From assembly GCA_017467965.1 (NCBI GenBank), contig JAFUJZ010000012.1, positions 1 to 9,861 on the forward strand: a stretch of DNA of 9,861 nucleotides, given 5' to 3'. A program made the translations under genes and the position numbers. Of this stretch, positions 5,124 to 9,861 are shown piece by piece. Origin of the DNA: Clostridia bacterium (GTDB taxonomy: Bacteria; Bacillota_A; Clostridia; UMGS1883). Below the pieces are notes generated by a model. It was given only the letters and a program-made list of their open reading frames with translations, did not search any database and was not told the DNA's origin. How positions within the stretch are numbered: the first letter of the stretch is position 1; each line of letters opens with the position of its first letter.

Positions 5124-8100
5124 ATGAAAAAAGTTTTAAGCCTAATTATTGCACTTGTGATAGTTTTATCAGCTATCCCTGCAATGGCCCAAGAGGTTAT
5201 TAATGTAACCGTAAACGGCGAAGCGGCTGATTTTACACAGCCTCTTTTCACCGAAGGCGACACTCTCTACGTTCCTGTGAGAGATATTGCTGCAGCACTC
5301 GACCTCAAAACAGGTTGGGACAACGAAGAAAGATGCGCCTTAGCTACAGGCAGCATTCTTAACGTTACTATTCCCATTGGCGAAAAATGGGTAAAGCAGG
5401 ACAATATGAAGAAGAGCATTTCTGCTGAAAACATTATCAGAAATGACTATTCCTACATGCCTGTTGACGCACTCAGTATTTTTAATGTTACATATTCCTT
5501 TGATGAGGAAACCAACACATTAAATCTTTCTGTACCGCTTTTGCACGGCAAATATTATATGATTCGCCACAAGGCAACCGGCAAGGTTGTTATGCCTGAG
5601 GGCGCAGCAACTACAGATGGTCCTCTTTTGAGACTTGTTGATATAGATAGCCAGACCAATCATCTCGCACAGATTTGGCAGTTTATGACACGCGGTGACA
5701 ATCTTTACCATCCTGTTAACCAGAAGAGCCTCAGAAGCATGGATATGCCCAACTGGAGAAGCGACGAAGGATTGGAATTAATCCAGTACGGTAATACAGA
5801 AGGTACAAACCAGTGGATTCACCCCATTGACCAGGGTGACGGTACATATCATTTTATTATGCACCACTCTCAGATGTATCTTGGCGCAACAGAAAACGGT
5901 ACAATCGCACAGTATAATGAATATGATGCTGAAAGAGACACCTTTGAGCTTGTTGAAGTATTCATGGGTGCTCCTACAGGAGAAGCAGAACCTGTTGAAA
6001 TTGAAACAGCTGACCCTCTTTCCGGAAAGTACGTTGCAATCACAAATGCCGTAGGCGTTGTAACAGTTAATTCCAAAGATGCTGACGCAAAGGTAATGGT
6101 TGAAGAATCCCAAAACGCTGACTGCGACGTTTGGAAGATAACAAAGGTAGAAGACGGCTACACATTTACAAATAAGGATTCCAGCCTTACTCTTACAGGC
6201 ATCGGTGCAGGCGGCGTTGCAAGAGTACGTGCATCGGAAGGTTCCGACACACAGGTTTATATTTTAGAGGACGCAGGCGATAACGCATACTACTTAAAGA
6301 GCAAGGATTCGGGCTACTATCTCACTGAATCCTACGGCACTCTTATCGAAACAGTATTCCGCGGCAACGCTACACAGGCTTTCACTTTTGAGGAGCCCTT
6401 CTGTAACACAGACGCATATGCTCCCGATACTTTCGGCGGCAAGGAATACGAAATCAAACACTCCTCCGGTAAGGTTATGGGTGTTCCCGAAGATGTTATA
6501 AAAACAAACGCACTTATCAAAGCACTTGACGATACAGATGCCCCCTCAAACGTATGGGCGCTTGTATCCATGGGCGGTGGCAAGTACGTAATTTCAAACA
6601 AAGTTTCTATCCAGTCCTTTGACGTGCCCAACGGCAGAAAAGACGAAGGCTTAGAAATCATCCAGTATGAATCCAACTACGGTGCAAACCAAATTTATAT
6701 TTTAGAAGATGCAGGCGATGATAAATTCCGCATCAAATGTCAGGTGTCTGATTTGTACCTCACACTTACAGAAAACGACACCTTTGCGCAGTACGCAAAG
6801 CGTGACGACGAAAGCCAGCTTTTCACATTTGAAGAAAAGGGCATAAGCACAAAGAAAATGGTCGGCGCAGTAGCACAGCCGTTCTTGATTCGCGGTGAAG
6901 ATGACGTTACAAGTGCAAAGGTACAGTGGAACGTTGTTTACGGTGCAACACATTACGATATTTACCGCAGTGTTGATAATGGTGAATTTGAATTCTTGAC
7001 ATCTTCAAAGGGCCAAATAGTTGATGACTATGACTTAGAGCTTGGCAAGGAATACAAGTATGCTGTATATGCTATTGAAAACGATACAATGATTGACTAT
7101 GCAATCACAGATGCAGTTACACCCTACACACTCCCTGCAGACCTTTCCGAAAGCACAAACCTTGACGTATCTGATGTTAAGAGACCCAACACAATGATCT
7201 CTAACGACGGTACATATTACCACTTCCAGCAGTGGGGCATGGACGGTGTTCCCGGATTTGGCAGAGTTATGATGCAGACAAGTAAGGATGATATCACATA
7301 CACAGAATGGACAGAAGTTCTCCGTTATGATGAGATTCTTGCTCATGAAACATGTCAGAACTTTACACAGTGCCGTTTTGAAAGTGTTAACTTTGTATAC
7401 AACAAAAAGGCTGACACCTTTGCATTTATTGCTCACTTTGAAGCAGACGGCGGTTACGGCACAGCGATGATTTCTATTGCTACAATGAAGTCCACAGACG
7501 AAAGAATGACTTTCCATGGTGCATACCGTCCCGAAGGCGACGACTGCCGTGACCTTAACGTATTTGTTGACGATGATTCCTCCGGTTACATTATCCCAGC
7601 AGCTAACAACAACGCAAACCTCGGTATTTACAAGCTTAACGAGGACTGGTCAGCTATCGAAGGCAGACTTTGCTTTGTAAGTATGTACAAGTGGCGTGAG
7701 CTTCCTTCTGTACTTAAGAAAGACGGTATTTACTACCTCTTCTCCTCTGGTACAGCAGGCTGGTATCCCACACAGGGCATGGTTGCAACAGCAACTGACA
7801 TGGGTGGTCCCTGGAGTGAACTTAAGCACGTAGGTAACACAACAACCTTCTCTGCTCAGTCGGGTACAATGTTTACTCTTCATGAAGGCGGTGACAACCA
7901 CATCATGGCAACATACCGCTGGATGTTCGGTTGGCAGGATGCCACAACAAAGCAGACAACAAACCGTCGTTACCCAGTTTTGGTTTCCAATGGCTACGCA
8001 TTCTACGATTTCTTCGATGCACTTTTGTACAACTGGGAAAACGATATTCTTATCCCTGTACAGACAGGCAGAATTCTTTCTCAGGACATGGCTATTAAGA

Positions 8101-8489
8101 CAGAGGATACAGAAGGCTATGCTGTAGGAAACGCGGCAAACGACGGTCACTACCGCACAAGCTGGTACAAGAGTGAAAACGTATGGCCCTTTATCTGGGA
8201 AGCCGACCTCGGCAAGGTAAGCAAGCTTACACAGCTTCAGATTTCATGGCTTATCTGGAATGGTAGCGAAGCATATTACAACTACAAGCTCGAAGCAAGT
8301 GTAGACGGTGAAGAATGGACAACAGTCCTTGACAAGACAAGCGGTTATACTGACTATGGCTTCACATGTGATAACTTATCCGGCTACGGCAGATATGTTC
8401 GCTTGACTGTTGAAAACGCAAAGCCCCGCAACAGTGAAAATAATACATATCCTGCACAGTTACAGGAAGTTAAAATTTTAGGCGAATAA
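5124..8489 (+). CDS. Secreted multidomain GH43-like glycosidase with trefoil lectin repeats
   Basis: A 1121-residue exported protein, probably acting on glycans outside the cell. The signal peptide is residues 1-22 (AMA-QE cleavage). Residues 24-136 resemble the copper amine oxidase N-terminal-like domain (LYVPVRDIAAALDL). Three ricin-type beta-trefoil-like segments follow at about 141-280, 298-426 and 437-572, then an FN3-like domain at about 584-672. A GH43-like five-bladed propeller covers about 686-985. YKWRELPSVL carries the probable acid E859, CRDLNVFVDDD spans 808-818, and SGTAGWYPTQG spans 875-885. The usual first-blade aspartate is replaced by RPN (687-689), and Q912 lies in SAQSG; both recall exo-beta-1,3-galactanases of GH43_24. 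An F5/8-type C domain (about 990-1121) ends the protein. No SLH, LPXTG or dockerin is seen. AAGGAG eight bases before ATG 5124 sets the start. Export is sure; the substrate is inferred. Confidence 0.8.
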   Translation: MKKVLSLIIALVIVLSAIPAMAQEVINVTVNGEAADFTQPLFTEGDTLYVPVRDIAAALDLKTGWDNEERCALATGSILNVTIPIGEKWVKQDNMKKSISAENIIRNDYSYMPVDALSIFNVTYSFDEETNTLNLSVPLLHGKYYMIRHKATGKVVMPEGAATTDGPLLRLVDIDSQTNHLAQIWQFMTRGDNLYHPVNQKSLRSMDMPNWRSDEGLELIQYGNTEGTNQWIHPIDQGDGTYHFIMHHSQMYLGATENGTIAQYNEYDAERDTFELVEVFMGAPTGEAEPVEIETADPLSGKYVAITNAVGVVTVNSKDADAKVMVEESQNADCDVWKITKVEDGYTFTNKDSSLTLTGIGAGGVARVRASEGSDTQVYILEDAGDNAYYLKSKDSGYYLTESYGTLIETVFRGNATQAFTFEEPFCNTDAYAPDTFGGKEYEIKHSSGKVMGVPEDVIKTNALIKALDDTDAPSNVWALVSMGGGKYVISNKVSIQSFDVPNGRKDEGLEIIQYESNYGANQIYILEDAGDDKFRIKCQVSDLYLTLTENDTFAQYAKRDDESQLFTFEEKGISTKKMVGAVAQPFLIRGEDDVTSAKVQWNVVYGATHYDIYRSVDNGEFEFLTSSKGQIVDDYDLELGKEYKYAVYAIENDTMIDYAITDAVTPYTLPADLSESTNLDVSDVKRPNTMISNDGTYYHFQQWGMDGVPGFGRVMMQTSKDDITYTEWTEVLRYDEILAHETCQNFTQCRFESVNFVYNKKADTFAFIAHFEADGGYGTAMISIATMKSTDERMTFHGAYRPEGDDCRDLNVFVDDDSSGYIIPAANNNANLGIYKLNEDWSAIEGRLCFVSMYKWRELPSVLKKDGIYYLFSSGTAGWYPTQGMVATATDMGGPWSELKHVGNTTTFSAQSGTMFTLHEGGDNHIMATYRWMFGWQDATTKQTTNRRYPVLVSNGYAFYDFFDALLYNWENDILIPVQTGRILSQDMAIKTEDTEGYAVGNAANDGHYRTSWYKSENVWPFIWEADLGKVSKLTQLQISWLIWNGSEAYYNYKLEASVDGEEWTTVLDKTSGYTDYGFTCDNLSGYGRYVRLTVENAKPRNSENNTYPAQLQEVKILGE

Positions 8490-8529
8490 ATTGTTCAGAA
8501 CATACAAATAAAAAACTCCCCAAAAGGAA

Positions 8530-8578
8530 TGAACAGGTCCAGTAAAAACGGACAATAGAAAAAAAGAACCCCCTATGG
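8530..8578. repeat. IS left terminal inverted repeat
   Basis: Starts TGAAC and ends CCCCTATGG. Aligned with the reverse complement of 9816-9861 it shares TGAAC, CCA, GACA, a long A-run then GAA, and CCCCTATGG, with mismatches between them and a few single-base gaps. This fits transposase-binding ends of an IS3-family element. Confidence 0.85.
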
Positions 8579-8612
8579 TAGAATGAAAGAAACTACCATA
8601 GGGGGAATTTTT
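8569..8612 (+). promoter_or_regulatory. Terminator-like hairpin over the orfA ribosome site
   Basis: CCCCCTATGGTAG (8569-8581) pairs perfectly with CTACCATAGGGGG (8593-8605) over an 11-nt loop, followed by AATTTTT and then ATG 8613. It looks like a Rho-independent terminator directly before orfA. The right arm holds the likely ribosome site (AGGGGGA, 8600-8606). Transcripts entering from the host gene would be terminated or translationally blocked. An internal start near 8590 (weak -10 TAGAAT at 8579-8584) would lack the left arm and leave the site free. IS10 and IS50 are known to use such shielding; here it is inferred. Confidence 0.7.
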
Positions 8613-8948
8613 ATGCCAAGAAGTTATCGTCACATCAAGGATTACGGAAAAGAGATATTAGAACTAAAGTCACAAGGATATACGCTGAGAGAAATAGGAG
8701 AAAAATACGGTTTCACTTATGAACAAGTACACAATTTCATTAGCCGACACAATATGAATCAACGAAAAGCAGAAGCAGGAATTGCATTAAAACGAAAAGG
8801 CAGACCGCCCAAAGATTATGTTGTCAGTGAACAAAACAAGGTAGCTGAACTGAAATATATTCTTGCTCGCAAGGAAGCAAAAATTAAATCATTAGAAATG
8901 GAAAATGAATTGATGCGGGATTTTCTCTCGCTCACCGAAAGGAAGTGA
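8613..8948 (+). CDS. IS3-family transposase OrfA (HTH protein)
   Basis: A 111-residue DNA-binding subunit of the IS transposase. A helix-turn-helix of the transposase_8 type occupies about residues 8-45 (GYTLREIGEKYGFTYEQV). A basic GRPPKD patch is at about 63-68, followed by a C-terminal leucine-zipper-like helix (about 75-107) for multimerisation. ATG 8613 follows AGGGGGA at a suitable distance; an earlier in-frame ATG at 8583 lies in the hairpin loop with no ribosome site. Its TGA (8946-8948) overlaps the orfB GTG (8945-8947). orfB is in the -1 frame relative to it, as in other IS3 elements. Confidence 0.9.
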   Translation: MPRSYRHIKDYGKEILELKSQGYTLREIGEKYGFTYEQVHNFISRHNMNQRKAEAGIALKRKGRPPKDYVVSEQNKVAELKYILARKEAKIKSLEMENELMRDFLSLTERK

Positions 8949-9799
8949 GAACAAGCGTAAAATATATGGTAATCTATCGCCACAAAGAAAAATATTCGAT
9001 TAGTGAAATGTGCCGACTCTTCGGTGTGTCGCGAAGCGGATATTACGGATATGTATCTCGAATGGATGTGCCAGCATGGGATCTTCCGTTGGCAGAGAAG
9101 ATACGAGAATGTCAAGCGGAGTGTGGAAAAACCTATGGCTATCGTAGAGTTCATCTATGGCTTGAACGGAATGGCATTTATCGTAATCCAAAGACTGTAT
9201 TAAGAGTTATGCAGAAATATGGCTTGTTGTCGGCTATTAGAAGAAAGAAATACCGTAATTATGGAGAATATCTGCATAAGTATCCAAACTTACTCAACAG
9301 AAATTTCAGCGCCGAAAGACCAAATCAAAAATGGGTTACAGATATTTCATATATACATACAAAGCAAGGAGTTCTGTATCTGTCTGTAATCAGAGATTTG
9401 TACGACAACAGTATTGTTTCCTACAAAACCGGAACAGAGCAGAATGTAAATCTTGTTTTGAGTACCATTAAAGAAGCCAAGAAAAAAGAGAAGGTCACCG
9501 CAGAGCTGCAACTCCACAGTGACCAAGGCTTTCAATATACCTCTCACGGATATTATCGCCTAATACAATCTTACGGCATAACGCCGTCAATGTCAAGAAG
9601 AGGAAATCCTTACGACAATGCGTTAGCTGAAAACTTCTTTTCTATTCTCAAAACAGAATGCATTTACCGCGTTAAACTTCAGACCTATGAGGAGGCTCGC
9701 CTTCTCATAGATGAATACATCTATTTCTATAATCATCAGCGCATCCAACTTAAAACAAAACTGACCCCGATTGAAAAACGAAGTCAGTTTGTTGCTTAA
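8945..9799 (+). CDS. IS3-family transposase OrfB (DDE integrase core)
   Basis: The catalytic part of the transposase, which cuts and joins the IS ends. The frame gives 284 residues. An HTH_21-like N-terminal region (about 45-105, with TYGYRRVH) precedes the rve integrase core. The triad is D133 in WVTDISYI, D193 in LHSDQGFQY and E229 in ALAENFFS, with 35 residues between the last two, the classic DD(35)E spacing. The C-terminal YNHQRIQLK is also typical. It may be made as an OrfA-OrfB fusion by -1 frameshift or by reinitiation at the GTGA overlap. I see no A6G-type slippery heptamer in the overlap (8909-8948), and the GTG has only a very close GGA. The next ATG is 8966. Confidence 0.93.
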   Translation: MRTSVKYMVIYRHKEKYSISEMCRLFGVSRSGYYGYVSRMDVPAWDLPLAEKIRECQAECGKTYGYRRVHLWLERNGIYRNPKTVLRVMQKYGLLSAIRRKKYRNYGEYLHKYPNLLNRNFSAERPNQKWVTDISYIHTKQGVLYLSVIRDLYDNSIVSYKTGTEQNVNLVLSTIKEAKKKEKVTAELQLHSDQGFQYTSHGYYRLIQSYGITPSMSRRGNPYDNALAENFFSILKTECIYRVKLQTYEEARLLIDEYIYFYNHQRIQLKTKLTPIEKRSQFVA

Positions 9800-9815
9800 A
9801 ATTTAATATTTACTG

Positions 9816-9861
9816 CCATAGGGGTTCTTTTTGTACTGTCTGCACAAATTGGTGCAGTTCA
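9816..9861. repeat. IS right terminal inverted repeat
   Basis: Reverse-complement partner of 8530-8578: it begins CCATAGGGGTTC and ends GCAGTTCA. The CCATAGGGG motif occurs here, inverted in the left repeat, and again in the hairpin arm at 8596-8604. The last base of the repeat is the last base of the window. Confidence 0.85.

Larger units (their letters stand above)
8530..9861 (+). mobile_element. Complete IS3-family insertion sequence
   Basis: A 1332-bp element with TG...CA ends, two overlapping ORFs in orfA/orfB arrangement, and imperfect terminal inverted repeats at 8530-8578 and 9816-9861. The size, the DDE transposase and the HTH-plus-leucine-zipper OrfA are all typical of IS3. Both ORFs are open, so it may be active. 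It lies 40 bp after the stop codon of the secreted GH43-like gene and does not break it. The right end is the last base of the window, so the target-site duplication cannot be checked. Confidence 0.92.

Noticed and set aside
8583..8612. ATG 8583 as the orfA start
   Set aside because: It lies in the loop of the shielding hairpin with no ribosome site, and the extra residues are not typical of OrfA proteins of this group.
1..9861. tRNA, rRNA or CRISPR arrays
   Set aside because: No cloverleaf-like sequence, rRNA segments, or regularly spaced direct repeats were seen on either strand.

Overview
The window looks like part of a spore-forming, anaerobic Firmicute of class Clostridia. The main evidence is an adjacent spoIID-spoIIQ pair (engulfment proteins found only in endospore formers). 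A clostridial-style OGG1-type glycosylase, an IS3-family element common in this class, AT-rich intergenic DNA and strong AAGGAGG-type ribosome binding sites agree with this. I cannot name a genus.

Layout from left to right. (1) Bases 1-388 form a probable invertible promoter. Two perfect 68-bp inverted repeats (1-68 and 321-388) enclose a 252-bp segment that holds a strong SigA-type promoter and several hairpins. A tyrosine recombinase gene on the minus strand (373-1209) ends inside the right repeat and is the obvious candidate invertase. As sequenced, the promoter points at the 3' end of the recombinase, antisense to it. Flipped, it would drive whatever lies beyond the left edge. (2) An 18-bp hairpin (1255-1299) precedes a small unrecognised ORF (1303-1473). 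(3) An 8-oxoguanine DNA glycosylase gene (minus strand) is divergent from a plus-strand group: spoIID, spoIIQ, then trxB. trxB has a perfect consensus SigA promoter that overlaps the spoIIQ stop codon, and a good terminator. (4) A 1121-residue secreted protein (5124-8489) has its own promoter. Its apparent order is signal peptide, copper-amine-oxidase-N-like domain, three beta-trefoil lectin-like repeats, FN3-like domain, GH43-like beta-propeller and C-terminal F5/8-type (CBM32-like) domain. It is probably a glycan-degrading enzyme. (5) A complete IS3-family insertion sequence (8530-9861) has orfA, orfB and imperfect terminal inverted repeats, and ends on the last base of the window.

The genes belong to separate processes: DNA repair, engulfment during sporulation, thiol redox balance, extracellular glycan use and mobile DNA. 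The most interesting part is the left end, where recombinase, inverted repeats and promoter form a self-contained ON/OFF switch whose target lies outside the window. Both window edges coincide with repeat boundaries, so this may be a whole assembly contig broken at repeats.
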